64,000 nt of DNA from Cheiracanthium punctorium (GCA_038373885.1 JAWZYV010012263.1:558001-622000), one strand, 5' to 3'. Counted from the stretch's first letter, positions 34,791 to 46,569 are shown. A program made the numbers and translations. Notes: a model not told the origin generated them from the sequence alone.

Positions 34791-36992
34791 GTTAGCTTCG
34801 GGGACCGATTTTTAGAGGTGGAGCCCCATGGAAAAAGCTTCATTGGGGACCCTCTTACGAAAACTTTCATATCACACCATACAAAGAAGGATGTTATAAC
34901 AGCACAAAACTGATTATTTAATCAACAAAATTAAATACGATAGTTCGATAATAATAATATGAAAAAAGGAATAATAATTCAATAATATTATTTAACTAGC
35001 TGAAGTACCCGTCCTCGACGGGTTAGTGAATGAAAATTTCCAAAAAGCAAGAACTTTCGTCTGCATTGTAGGAGTACACAGAATGGATGTAGTATGTTGC
35101 CAAAGTAAAGAAAGCGAAGTTATAATTTTCATGTATTGTTAAATATTACAGGTTAGAGAGTGACTAAGTAATATCCTTTCATTCGCTTTAGTCGTAATTA
35201 TGGGATGCGCGAACGAATATTTACGCATATTGAAATAATTTTCGCAAAATCTCAAAATTTAATCAACATTTTTGAAAAATTTGAAGCCTAGAATTTAAGT
35301 TGAGTGACAACCTATCATGTCACCCAAATTCGTTTCATTCCCTGCAGTCTTTATTTCGTGATGCTGGAACAAATTTTCAGTATTTTAAAACGATTTTCGA
35401 AAAATCTCAAAATGTAAGCAAAATATTTTAAAAATTCAACGCCTATAAATTAAGATTAGCAACTACCTATCATATCACTCAATTTCGTATCATTCGTATG
35501 AGTCGTTATTACGTGATGTTTGAAGAAATATAAACGTATTTTGAGAGAATTTTCACAAAATCTCAAAATCTAATAAAAATGTTTAAAAAATTGGACTCCT
35601 ATAGTTTATGTTGAGCAACCATCTATCGTGTGACCAAATTTCATATCATTCGCTTTAGTCGTTATTACGTAATACGGGAACAAAGATTCACGCAGTTTTA
35701 AACGATTTTCGCAAAATCTCGAAATCTGATGGAGTTTTTTTAATTAGATGCTTATAGTTTAAGGTGAGTGACCACCTATCATTTCACCAAATATCAAATT
35801 TTCACCTTTGCAGTTATTACGTGATGTGCGAACACAAATTTACGCAGTTTGAAATGATTTTCGCATAATTTCAAAATCTAATCAAGATTTTTTTTTAATT
35901 CGACGCCTATGTTTTAAGTTGAGTGACCACCTATCATGACACCCAATTTCATATCATTCGCTTCTGCCGTTTTTAAGTGATACTTCAACACAAATTTACG
36001 CAGTTTGAAAGGATTTTCGCAAAATCTCAAAATCCAATCAGGATTTTTTAAAAATTGGACTCCTATGTTTTAAGTTGAGTGACCACCTATCATGACACCC
36101 AATTTCATATCATTCGCTTCAGTCGTTTTTGCGTGATGCCTGAACACAAATTTACGCAGTTTGAAACAATTTTCGCAAAATCTGAAAATCTAATCAAGAG
36201 TTTTTAAAAATTCGACGCCTATGTTCTAAGTTGAGTGACCACTTATCAGGACACCCAATTTCATATCATTCGCTTCAGTCGTTTTTACGTGATGCTTAAA
36301 CAAAAAAAGCGTCACGCACAGAATGACAGAATGACAAACTTTTTTTTGAGGGTCGCATCGGATTCCCGGGTGCTTGAAACGGATAGAAATCGCAAAATTT
36401 TTGAATTCCAAGAAATGTACAGACAAAAGTCTAATTTTATTTATATAGATTTCCAGTCGTTACTTTCAGTGCGAATTTTTCAAGTAACAAGTTCCACAAT
36501 GTTTTTTAATTTATTTTCCTCAATGTTTTTTAATTTATGTAATTAATCCCTTATGTTTTTCCACAATGTTTTTTTAATTTATTTTCTATTTATTTATTTA
36601 TTTATATCAGAGCATTTATTTATAGCAGGATAGATCTTCGCTTTGCTCACCCTAGGAAGCTATTTCCTTCTATATATTCCTACTGAAAATCAACTGTATG
36701 GTTTCTTCACGATCAACATGCATCGCTGCATAGGCTACACCTAAATGATAAGTCTGTGCTGAATAATTGCCTGAGACTACCGTTAAGCTAAAAAAAAAAA
36801 AAAGACGATGTTTATTTAACGATAGTGCTATGAAATAGCAACGGAGTAATTATTGCTATTATGTTTCATAAAATTATTCGCTCTCTCTTATTTTAAATTA
36901 AAATTTGCAAATATTTAAACTTAAAGGGTAATTTGGAGGCCCAGGTGCTTGCCTCGAATGCCCTGCCAAAAGTTAGTCCCTGAGCTTAGCTT
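34791..36992. mobile_element. Older inverted-terminus element interrupted by a Helitron
   Basis: TTAGCTTCGGGGACCGATTT at the left edge is mirrored by AGTTAGTCCCTGAGCTTA at the right edge. The Helitron at 34996-36449 sits inside. Without it the host element would be about 750 bp. No target duplication is clear, and the TIR match has several differences, consistent with age. Confidence 0.5.
34996..36449 (-). mobile_element. Non-autonomous Helitron with minisatellite interior (copy 1)
   Basis: Read on the minus strand it starts TCTATATAAATAAAATTAGA and ends GGGTACTTCAGCTAG, with A before and T after, as expected for Helitron insertion into AT. About 12 bases from the CTAG end is a perfect stem ACCCGTC-(GAG)-GACGGGT, the typical 3-prime hairpin. 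Between the ends lie about eight diverged ~140-bp units. There is no Rep/helicase ORF, so mobility would depend on an autonomous partner. The ORFs at 36226-36546 are array and 5-prime end sequence. Confidence 0.9.
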
Positions 36993-36998
36993 TTATAA

Positions 36999-37063
36999 AA
37001 CTCGCTTTTCTTAACGTATATTGATGTACTCTTAACATCAATATACGTTAAGAAAAGCGAGTT
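36999..37063. repeat. Perfect 29-bp inverted repeat with 7-nt loop
   Basis: The left arm 36999-37027 begins AACTCGCTTTTCTTAACG. The right arm 37035-37063 is its exact reverse complement, and the loop is ACTCTTA. There are no mismatches in 29 bp. It lies just outside the right edge of the 34791-36992 element. A transcript would form a strong hairpin. Whether it is transcribed cannot be seen. Confidence 0.9.
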
Positions 37064-38499
37064 ACCTATTTATATGAAAATACTTCAATTCTTTTTGAAA
37101 ACTCGTTATTTATCTTAAAAATAGTATTTTTCGAAGAAAATGGTCCATAAAATGAATAAACACTGAATACTAATATTTAAGAACACAACTAGTACTAATC
37201 AAAATATCCTGGCAAACTTTCCAATCACCATCTTAAACACATATTGAGATATGACATTCATCGTAAAGGCAACTTACGGGAAAACACACGTTTTCAGAAA
37301 ACGCGATTTTAATACTGAACAAAATACCTCCCTTTGGTGCATTATTTCTTCTGTAAATTGATTTCTCACTATCGTAGAAACAAAAATAAAACTGTGTTTG
37401 AATTTTAATTGCGCGGCCTATAAAATAAGCAAGTAAAAAATCGAAAATTTTCACAAAAAGGGAATTTTGGGGCAATCTCACCAATTAAAAAGCATTTTAA
37501 AGAACAAGGTAATAAGAATCGAAAATTTTCACCATAAGAGAATTTGGGGGGAGGGGGCAGTTTCATACCTTAAAAGACATTTCAAAAAGCAAATTATTAA
37601 CAGCAGGAGGATTGGGGGGAGATCTCTGTCAGTCTAAATTTATCAAGCTGGAAGGTAAAGTCTTCCATGGTGACATGAAATGGTGAAAGAAAGTTTTTCA
37701 TCACTTCATGTCTTTCAAGCCTTTCCCATTTCTTTACTTTTTGGACATTTCTATTACGTCCTTGACCTTTTAGGCCTCCTGATTTAAATTCTACAGATAA
37801 CTTTATATTTCCATAAAATCAATTTTTACAAAAATATCCCAGGGTGAAATTATAAAATTTTGACCTCTAAGCACAATCGAACAAATTGCATGCATCATTT
37901 AGTAATGTGCCGAGCGAAGAATTAAGCTAGATTTAACCATGGTTTCCAAAAATTCATTTAATTGTAATTTTTTCGAGACAATTTTATTTTACTGCAATTA
38001 CAAAATGATCTTTTAATGAAATTTCATATTTTCTTCAGATATCGTGAAGAATAAAATTAATTCAATTCATAATCGCCATTTTTTCCAATTAACTATACAC
38101 CATTTTTCTGAAGTTACTTTAAATGACCAATTTCGTTATTTCTCACAATTTTCAAGTAATTTAAATATTCAATGGACACGAATTATGTTTTAATTAATTA
38201 TTGATTTTCTGAAAATACGACGCACGGTAGTAAATTATTTCATTAAAAATAATGATACTAAGGGGAAAAAATTTAAATTAAATTAAAAAGCAATTCAGCT
38301 GATCTAGTAATATAGGTTCTTCAGAAATTTTTCAATTTTTTATTTTCTGATGGCTGACGTTCAGAAAAATTCTGAAACTTCCCGATCGAAATTTTTCAGG
38401 GAAACTTCTCTAAACATTCGCTATAATCGATTTAAATATCTGATTTTGCTATAAAAAATTTTTGATATGCAAATTTGTTCTAATTTTGTAAAATAATTA
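37064..38499. other. AT-rich sequence without recognised genes
   Basis: No coding or mobile feature is supported. A related pair of phrases, CGAAAATTTTCAC with AAGGGAATTTTGGGG, occurs at 37442 and 37520. Confidence 0.5.
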
Positions 38500-38960
38500 C
38501 TTTAAAGATTTGTGCTCCAATGCATATGTGACGTCAGATATTTCAGTAAAGTTCCAGGGTTAAGGCAGGTAAAACGGTTTATTAAACATTATCTTTAAGT
38601 TACAGTATAGATTGAGAAGAGGAGAGGGAAGACGGGTACAAAAATCAGCGTGGACTAATTAAGCAGTTCCAGTGGCAGAAATCTCTCGATTTTCGATGTG
38701 CGGGAGTATTTACGCTTACCACACCACGTGGTTTGCGAAGACATAACTCCGCCTCTCTCTTATCTCTGATCGAACCACACACATTTACCAACATGACCCG
38801 CATCCGGGGCTACAAAGTCGTGGGGACATGTGTACATCTAAAGAACTCATAATCGACGGCCCGATGTCTGACAAATAACAAAATAAATAAAACATAGCTC
38901 CAGAGCGCGCGTGGCAAGTAAGACAGGAAAGCAAAACTTACAGTGAAAGTACCGCTTGAA
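38500..38960. promoter_or_regulatory. Candidate regulatory island with CRE-like and E-box palindromes
   Basis: This less AT-biased, apparently single-copy patch contains TGACGTCA (38529-38536, the CRE consensus) and ACCACGTGGT (38723-38732, an E-box palindrome). No ORF or repeat terminus explains it. Enhancer or promoter function is inference. Short palindromes can occur by chance. Confidence 0.25.
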
Positions 38961-39214
38961 CAATACCCAAACTAGTAAAACCCAAATTACCTTTTTATAC
39001 ATTACACATATATGCAGCAGCAGATATTATTCATGGTTTTAATTATATATTATTCTCAAAACACGAAGAAAACAAACAAGATAAAAATTCCAAATTCATA
39101 GATTATAAAACGCTTTGAGACAGAGATTTCGTACCATGTTTTTCTAATCAAGTGACTATAAACAGGTACATAATTACATATTCTAAAGGAAAAAATCTGC
39201 AGTGACTCCACTCG

Positions 39215-39707
39215 ACTATCCGAACACTTACGATTAAGATCATTACCAAGCATTTAAATAAATTTTAATTGCTGAATCATTCAAACATATATACCAAATT
39301 GAAACTCAATCGAATGCACCGTTTAAACGCTTGCGCACTTTCAAGAATTTCTCCCCATATGCCATTATGACATAATATAAAAGAATTTTTTGCCGTAGCC
39401 CTGTATAAAAACTATAAGTCTTATACACACCAAAATCAATACCGGTCTTAAGATCGTGATTTATAACATATATACCCAATTTCAGCTCAATCGAAGGTAC
39501 CGCTTAAACGCTAGCGCACTTTCAAGAATTTCCCCCGATAGGCCATAATGTAAGAGAAATCTTTGTCGTAGCCCTGTAGAAAAACTATAAGTCCTATACA
39601 CACCAAAATCAATACCGGTCTTGCGACGGTGGTTTATGACATATATATCCAATTTGAGCTCAATCGAATGCTCCGTTCAGGAGCTATCGTGTTCACTCAC
39701 ATACACA

Positions 39708-39747
<40 letters not shown>

Positions 39748-39872
39748 TACATCTCGTAAAAATAGCATAAATGGATTCCGAAGCCCTCAAAACGTGTCAA
39801 AACACCAAAATCTCGAAGTCGAATTTTTTCATGATTACAATACTTTCCTTACATGGTACATGTTCGGAAAGT
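39215..39872 (-). mobile_element. TIR element with ~174-bp tandem units (copy 2, inverted)
   Basis: The right end TGTTCGGAAAGT (39861-39872) and the left end ACTATCCGAACA correspond to those of copy 1 at 329. It contains about two and a half units rather than more than four. The CA/TG microsatellite lies at the same internal position (39707-39742). The ORF at 39629-39874 with a Thr-His run is a translation of that microsatellite. Confidence 0.8.
39707..39742 (+). repeat. (AC)n microsatellite
   Basis: This is an almost pure AC dinucleotide run. It is part of the surrounding element, whose other copy has a shorter, interrupted TG run at about 452-482. Confidence 0.95.
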
Positions 39873-41954
39873 AAAAATGGTAAGTAAATTAAAATAAATA
39901 TGCATGTTGGAGGCGTAGATTCTTTGGACTTGTCATCTTTCCAGTAGTGTTTCAAGTAATCAAGATCCTAACGCTGGTAGATGAGAATAAATTTTTTTCT
40001 ATTCTCTTAAAAATTCAAAGGCTTAGCATACCATTAGAAACTGTATTAAACCAAAGCACAGTGTTTGTACTGGAAGTAAAGTCATTTTACCGTATGTTGG
40101 TATTTTGCCTAGCCAAAATTACCGGAGCCAATACTTCGAAAATTGTCACGCGAGTTTTTAAGCGTAGAGGCTAGATTGAAGAGAATTTTCCAAAATTTGT
40201 AACTTACGGGGAATAGGGCTCCAAAGCCTTCTTTTCAGATAACCTGCGCGATCTCAAAGAAGAAAAGAGATATGTATAAAATTTGTGCTGTAAAATGCAA
40301 AACTCACGAATACATTAAAATCGATTTCAGAACATTTCGAATATAATCCTCCAATGAGACTAGAGGTGAAAAAAGGGGGAGGGTGGCCATTTTATTAAAA
40401 GAAAAAAATATATATATATATCTCTTTAAAATTTAACAAATAGAAGTCATACGCTTAGGCACAGCTTTTTTGTAATTCAATACTTGTTGAAAATTTATTT
40501 GTTTGAATTTTATGTAAAAAAAAGAAGATATTACTTTCCAGTACACCTAATATATTTTAAAAGAATTTCAGAAACTTTCACAGGCAATAAGTTTTAAAAG
40601 TTTGTCATTGCTATTTTTATAGAACTACATTATGAACTTAACTTTGAAAGAAAAAAAAATACTTTTACTTCAAAAAGTATGTTGAAAATCTACTTTCACT
40701 TGATTTTACCGTTTCATTTTTCGGTGTTTTTCAATTGAAATTTCACCGAACTGGAAAAAGTGATTTGTGTGATCATTTCACTGCATCATCTTTAATGCAA
40801 AACTTCAAAATAGTTTGAATTACCAATTCAGTTGACTGCCTTTTTTATTTGCGTTATACATTCTTTAAATCCCTGAAATAAAATTTTTTATCTATTGAAA
40901 TCGGATTAATTCTTTAAAAATAGTTTAACGAGACGTCGCAATGAATTTATTACTCATAAAAAGGATGATACCCAGCAAATTACAACAGATGAATAATCTC
41001 GGTATCACTACATATTTGTTTGTGCAGTACTTTTTAAACTAAAATTATTGAAAAAGATGGTATTAAATACTTTCATCTAACTTTTAAATCGGTAGATATA
41101 GAAACGAGCGAAAATTATGTTTATAAAAAAATCTTTAAAAAAAATAAATAAAACTTTACATTATCAGGACTATCAACTCAAGTACGATTTTGATCATTAA
41201 CTTTTTTACGTTCTTTTATGTGTCTTCCCCCCCCCTTTTTTTTTCTACTACGCTAAGAGCTTTTAGCTTTGTTTTAAGCTCCAATGGGTAAATCTTATTT
41301 ACAGTGATTTCAGAAAGTCCTGGTACTTTTTTATCCTATTTCCCCCCCCCCCCCCCCCCGTTGCCAATGTCTCAGTCATCCTTTTATTCTTTGCTCATAT
41401 TCGGAAGATTTCAATTCCTTTTTTCCGCTTCGCTAGTTCCACCGTCTTCTTTAGCTGCAGTCCGATGCAATTAGTAGGATACAATCACCTTAATAATTTT
41501 ACTTTTTTTGTTGTTGTTCTTATAGTTTTATTGTAGATTTTTTTTTCGGTGTCTGATTGCGCTCTCTTAAAAGACTTTATACTTTCATAATGGTTGATTT
41601 ATATGTTCGTTTCATTGGCTAATCAGATACTTTTTGCGTTCCTTTGAACCGATATAATGCTTGAAAATGCAGATTTCAACAATGGATTTAAAGCATTACA
41701 GGGAAGGGGCTCTTTAATTATATTATTTACTCTCGTAACCAGAAGGGTACGTTTGATACTGAATTGATTATGGAATAATTGAAGGAAAATCAAGGAAGAA
41801 AAAATTCTTGGAAAATCGGCAGTTTCTTTTCGTTTTTTCAAATGCCTGCAAAATTTGAGCTTCTCATTTCAGAAACCGTATAAAAGTGTAGTTTAAAATC
41901 TATATAAATAAAACGAAATTATGTGTCTGTGTATGTTTAACTTTTGGTCTTAAT
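39873..41954. other. AT-rich sequence with one dispersed repeat
   Basis: The interval 40225-40515 resembles 46570-46800 in the same orientation (AGAGATATGTATAAAATT, then GGCACAGCTTTTTTGTAATT). There is a C run at 41342-41359. No coding region is supported. Confidence 0.45.
40225..40515 (+). repeat. Dispersed repeat (copy 1)
   Basis: Blocks AAGAGATATGTATAAAATT, a G-rich GGGTGGCCATTT-like strip and TTAGGCACAGCTT occur in the same order at 46570-46800. The boundaries are undefined and the class is unknown. Confidence 0.5.
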
Positions 41955-42130
41955 TAGGGATGGACGCGAGACGAAAAATAAGCGTCTCGCGTCCCGCAAA
42001 ATAGCCAAAAAGCTTGTCTCGTCTCGCAAAAATCCCTATATCGTAATGTTAAAAATGTGTGTCTCGTCTCGCAAAAAAGCTGTAAATCTCTGTCTCGTCT
42101 CGCAAAAAAGTCGTCTCGCGTCCATCCCTA
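41955..42130 (+). mobile_element. hAT-type MITE, TAGGGATGGACGCGAGAC family (copy 1)
   Basis: TAGGGATGGACGCGAGACGA mirrors TCGTCTCGCGTCCATCCCTA. The exact 8-bp duplication GTCTTAAT lies at 41947-41954 and 42131-42138. The interior repeats GTCTCGTCTCGCAAAAA several times. The 65-aa ORF here is an artefact of these repeats. An inverted relative is at 44185. Confidence 0.92.
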
Positions 42131-42138
42131 GTCTTAAT

Positions 42139-42742
42139 TGACTCAACTGTTCGGTTTGTAATTTTGTACGGATGCAGATATTCAGGCAATCATTAGAAAA
42201 AAAAACTAAAAAAAGCATAGGCTACATTAAAAATCTGAAAATCTCCATCCTTTCTCCGATTTTCAGAGTTTTTTAGCCATTTTCAATTCCATTGCTGACA
42301 GTTTCTTTGATATTTGATAAAGTAACCAGAAAGAGTATTGAAATTAGGTATCATAATGAGATGGACTTCATTTTGATATCACGGGCTGAAAAATTCTCTA
42401 GAAATCCAATCATGGTCGCAAGCTGTGCAGTAAATATTTTGATGCAGGTGAGGAGCGAAAAAAAAAAAAAAAGCCTTAGCGCAGTTCAAAATATCGTTTG
42501 CAGAAAACCAAATGTTGAAAATTTTGCGATTTATTTTCCTTAGTTACAATTATTCCATGTAAAATTTTCGACTTTTTAAAGTTTCAAAAATTCATAACTG
42601 TCGAACGAATTGTTTCTTAAAAAAAAACTTTACTATTTTCAGCTCAAATGTAAGTGCGACAATCAGAAATGGGTTGTTAAAATGTACAACATCAACCTAA
42701 AAAGTAACTTTCATCGGTTTATCACTCATGGAATTACTCATA
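42139..42742. other. AT-rich sequence without recognised genes
   Basis: The ORF 42292-42543 shows no domain-like sequence. No repeat edge is seen. Confidence 0.45.
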
Positions 42743-42905
42743 CAAGGGACATAGCGAGGAGTGTGTGGGGGGGGAGAACCCAGGGGTCTTGCCTCCCCCT
42801 CCAGAAATTCCGGATTTTTGTTATTGGGTGTCAGTAAATCAAGCATTTTTGAGACAAATTCTACCGTTTCCAATTTTTGGGCATTTTTCTCTCGCTATGT
42901 CCCTA
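42743..42905 (+). mobile_element. Short hAT-like MITE, AGGGACATAGCGAG termini
   Basis: CAAGGGACATAGCGAGGAG at the left mirrors CTCTCGCTATGTCCCTA at the right. ACTCATA flanks it on both sides (42736-42742 and 42906-42912), seven bases of a probable 8-bp duplication with one mismatch. It is 163 bp, with a GC-rich left third and no coding capacity. Confidence 0.8.
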
Positions 42906-42975
42906 ACTCATATATAAAGAACATAAGTATAACTGGTTAAATTGCGAATGGGGATCAGTTGCTGGTTGGTTTTGG

Positions 42976-43172
42976 TTAAGGCAGAGCTACAGAAGGACTA
43001 TCTGCCTAGGGGGGAAGCCTTGTGTGGAGGACTTTTTAAGGGGTTCTAACGCGTATTCACATTACATCTGGAAAAAAAACTCCAGACTTAAATAACAGCC
43101 GAGCGAGAGGTCAGGACTCAGGCCTGTAGACTTCGGTTATCTCTTATGTTTAGTGTCTTATGCATTCGACTA
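42976..43172 (-). repeat. SINE family A, minus strand
   Basis: TTAAGGCAGAGCTACAGAAG begins the inverted 3-prime end. GGACTTTTTAAGGGGTTCTA and AGTGTCTTATGCATTCGAC follow, the latter in the region of the tRNA-like head. It is moderately diverged from the best copy at 16306. Confidence 0.82.
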
Positions 43173-44184
43173 ATCTCATTCAAGGAACTCAGCAATGCAT
43201 ATATTTGGACAGAACGGGATTAAAGCTCCATGGGCACATGTTTCATAGTTTCCATGTTTCTGCATATTTTTCATACAAATAGGGTAGGTAAAACCTTTTT
43301 TAAAAGAAAATCGAACGGACCTTACTATACGTAAACTTAATTTCAGCAGAATGAAATTGAAATATACACTAAAATGCATTCGAATCAAACTTAAAAAGCA
43401 TCTGCAAAGTTGTTCTAGTTCAATTAGAAATAAAAAACTACTGTTAAAACTTCTAAAGATGCATTCTCTTTTAATATTTTCCTTTATTTTAGTACTGATT
43501 ATTTTTCTTTTCCTTTTAAAATATTGCACATTTCTTTTAGCTTTTAAAAGAAACGCATGTCTTTAAAATAAAGTTTTCATTATTTTTGTTTCAAAAGTTT
43601 CACTGAGATGTGTTTTTAAAAATGTTAAAATGTTCACTCCGGAAAATCATGAATTCGTCGATCAACTAGACAATTTATATAATCTTCCGATTTTAAATTC
43701 ATCGCAAGCAGTTCCAATCTTTATTTGACTGGGAACTGAAGGGTTTCTTCCCCCCTCATTACTTTTGTTTTTATCTTAAAAGACGGAATGACAAGTAGAA
43801 AGGAGGGATTCTTTTCATCTGCGACTACAGATTTTTCAAACTTGAACGTGATTGGAAGGCAAGACGGAAATTTATTTCATGCAATAAATTAGGAGCGATA
43901 TGAGAATCAACAAACTCCGTTCTCTAATGTTATGGCGGTAAAAAGTTAGAACATATAGAAGATGTTTGCGGATATTGAAGGAATTCAGAAGATGTTTTCA
44001 GGGTTTCCCAATTCTGAATGTTGAAGCCTCCGCACAATTTTTTTCACCGCATTTTTAAACTCTGTCTACAAATCCTGAGATTGGACTCAGACACAGATTT
44101 TCAATCGGCACGTTGCATTCGTGCTCAGCGATTCACATTTTAGAATAGAGGCAAATCCTTTTCAAACTATAATATTAAAAAAAT
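43173..44184. other. AT-rich sequence without recognised genes
   Basis: The overlapping sense and antisense ORFs at 43176-43566 are Lys/Leu/Phe-rich with no domain. A more mixed patch at 43730-44050 has no identifiable content. Confidence 0.4.
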
Positions 44185-44335
44185 GAGGGATGGATGCGAG
44201 ACAAGTCAAAGATTGACAGCACTTTTGCGAGACGAGACAAACATTTTTAACATTGTTATAGGGATCTTTCGAGACGAGGCAAAGCTTTTAGGCTGTTTTG
44301 AGAGACGCCAGCTTTTCGTCTCGCATCCATCCCTA
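44185..44335 (-). mobile_element. hAT-type MITE, TAGGGATGGACGCGAGAC family (copy 2)
   Basis: GAGGGATGGATGCGAGACAA at the left mirrors TTTTCGTCTCGCATCCATCCC at the right in shortened form (CGTCTCGCATCCATCCCTA). Internal GCGAGACGAGACAAACATTT blocks match copy 1 in inverted orientation. The flanks are A-rich and no 8-bp duplication survives. Confidence 0.75.
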
Positions 44336-44834
44336 AAATATTCATATTTTTGAGTGGAGCACACAAGTTAATGAGTCCTATTAAGCCATGTATTAGCACC
44401 CACACATTAAATTTACATGGAATTATACTCTCAAGGCGTCTATCTGTCAAGATAGAGGGCTTTTACACTACTTGTTGTAGTGTCTTCACTGATTCTGAAC
44501 AGAAATCTGCATGCCTGAAGTGACTTAGCTGCGAGTCCTTAGAAGTCCAAAGCTATAGATGCGAATTATTCTTAAAGCACTTTTACGGTGCAAATAACAT
44601 TGTTATAATCCTGCGATTTTCACCATCTAAGAAAAGAAATTAAAAAAAATCTCGTTCTTCTTTTCCTATAAACTCTTCATTTAACCTAAATTATAGCGGG
44701 TCTTTCAACTTGCTTGATCAAAGTCATACTTTAATCTATTGAAATTATCTTTGTTTTCAATTATAACGTTTTTTATTAAAATGAAGCTATTTTTATGTGA
44801 TACTGGCATGCCATTATAATTGTTTGAGCCTTGC
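44336..44834. other. AT-rich sequence without recognised genes
   Basis: No feature is supported. Confidence 0.5.
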
Positions 44835-45361
44835 TTAAGTGTGGGAGACAATTTCCAACACTGTTGGCCTGTTAGAACTTTATTTGTGAGGCGAGAAGGA
44901 AATAGAACCGCACAAGTTTACTTAATCCCGTGATAATTTTATTTTATAAACACATACTTTAATTCAATTTTTTTACATTATCATTTCATTATTAATTATT
45001 CCTCACCCCGTTAGATTATTTTTTGCGTGGGGTTACCTTAAAGATAGTGTTTTCCGGAGAAGTCTTACAAACATCGATGAATTAAAACTAACCATAACTG
45101 AAGACATCTCGCCAATAACGCCAACAATGTTGGGAAGTGTGTCAAAAAACTTAATTCGACGTGCACATGTTTGCATTCAAAATGGTGGCGAACATTTCTA
45201 ACATTTGCTGTCAGGAATGATAATGTAAAACACTTGAATTATGTTTTTTTTAATAAAATTATCAGGGGATTAAGTAGCATTGTTCATCTCCATTTCTGTT
45301 TTGCCACACATATAATAAATTTAACTGTCCCACAGTGATGGAAATTGTTTCCCACACTTAA
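44835..45361. mobile_element. TTAA-flanked element with ~60-bp inverted termini
   Basis: TTAAGTGTGGGAGACAATTT at the left mirrors AAATTGTTTCCCACACTTAA at the right. The inverted match runs on through CCAACACTGTTGG/CCCACAGTGATGG to about 60 bp. TTAA occupies both ends (44835-44838 and 45358-45361), compatible with a TTAA target, but TTAA is common in this DNA. It is 527 bp with no coding region and is unrelated in sequence to the CCCTTT family. Confidence 0.7.
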
Positions 45362-46046
45362 TAAAAGTTCAAATAATCATATTTCAGTGTTAGTATAGTT
45401 CCCACATACGCCAAATTTCAGGGAAACAAGCAAAACCAACGGTTACTCTTCTAAACTGATCACCCTGTGCAATAGGACTTAATTTTTCTGTTTTCAAATT
45501 TTTTTATTATCCGAAAAAAAATTTAGAAATACTGCTCGTGTGAAAATGTAATAGTCACAGAATTATTAGATTTAAAAGTTTTGACCCTGTATACCCTCTT
45601 ACCTTAAGATAGTATAAATTAAATGCGCAAAGTGAAAGAAAAATATTTTCAGAATATTTACGTTATTTGTCTTCATACATAAAAGTGGATGAGCCTTAAA
45701 TGAATGTGTTTTTATTTTATTCACGCCACAAGCGTCGCCACCTGCTGATTATTGGGAAGACGAAGACCAAAACATGTTCCTTTTCCCCCCACCTTCTAAA
45801 CAATTAAGGCAAAATAATAGAGGGGAGGGGGTTGGGTAGAAGTCTTCGTCTCAATAGGTTGCGACGCACATGCTTCACGGTTTTGAACATATTCGAATTC
45901 GATAGGATGAAAGATATTTTGTTCAACCTTATAATCCCTCAACTTGGGATCTTTAATGAAATTGTGATGCCCCGAAAAAGTAATGATTTGCATAATCGTT
46001 CATTTTTAGCTCTTTTATTAACTTATCTCACTAAACGTGACATGTA
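45362..46046. other. AT-rich sequence without recognised genes
   Basis: The 80-aa ORF at 45832-46074 runs into the hAT MITE start and has no domain. Nothing else is supported. Confidence 0.45.
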
Positions 46047-46473
46047 CAGTGGCGCACCTAGGATTTTAGTTTAGGGGGGGCTGGGCTACAAATACTGCTG
46101 AACTCGGTTATAGTGACATCAATAATTACAACTCTCTTATAACGTCGAAATATTCGGTACCAGTTGCATTTGCTCATAGAACACAAGCTCACTATTAATG
46201 TGACTCGTTACAGAGTCTTAAATATCGGACCTTTCAGTGGCGTTTTAACCGCGTTTAACTATGTTTCAGGCACTAACTGTTAGTAGTTAGATATTAATTA
46301 CTTATTTGAAAATTAATGTCTTTTTTTATTGAAAAAAAATATTTTAGAAATAATTTAAAGATGAAAAATAAATTTTTTAATTAAGTGACAATTTTCAATT
46401 TTTAAAGCTTTTCACTTCTAACTCTCCACCTTTAGGGGGGGGGGGGGCTTTAGCCTCCGTGGGTGCGCCTATG
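46047..46473 (+). mobile_element. hAT-type MITE, CAGTGGCGCACCC family (copy 3)
   Basis: CAGTGGCGCACCTAGG at the left, GGGTGCGCCTATG at the right, and an exact 8-bp duplication GACATGTA (46039-46046 and 46474-46481). The interior agrees closely with the copy at 2776, including GAACTCGGTTATAGTGA. Almost identical length (427 versus 424 bp) indicates a common short parent. Confidence 0.92.
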
Positions 46474-46569
46474 GACATGTACGTGAGTTTTTTAGCTTAA
46501 ATGTCGGATTTGACAGCATTTTCTAAAATTCGATACGTACCAAAACGTTCTTTTAACATATCCCACCTG

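Noticed and set aside
39629..39874. ORF with a Thr-His repeat
   Set aside because: The Thr-His run is a translated AC microsatellite inside a TIR element.
41944..42141. 65-aa Lys/Arg-rich ORF
   Set aside because: It is created by the iterated GTCTCGTCTCGC motif of a hAT MITE.
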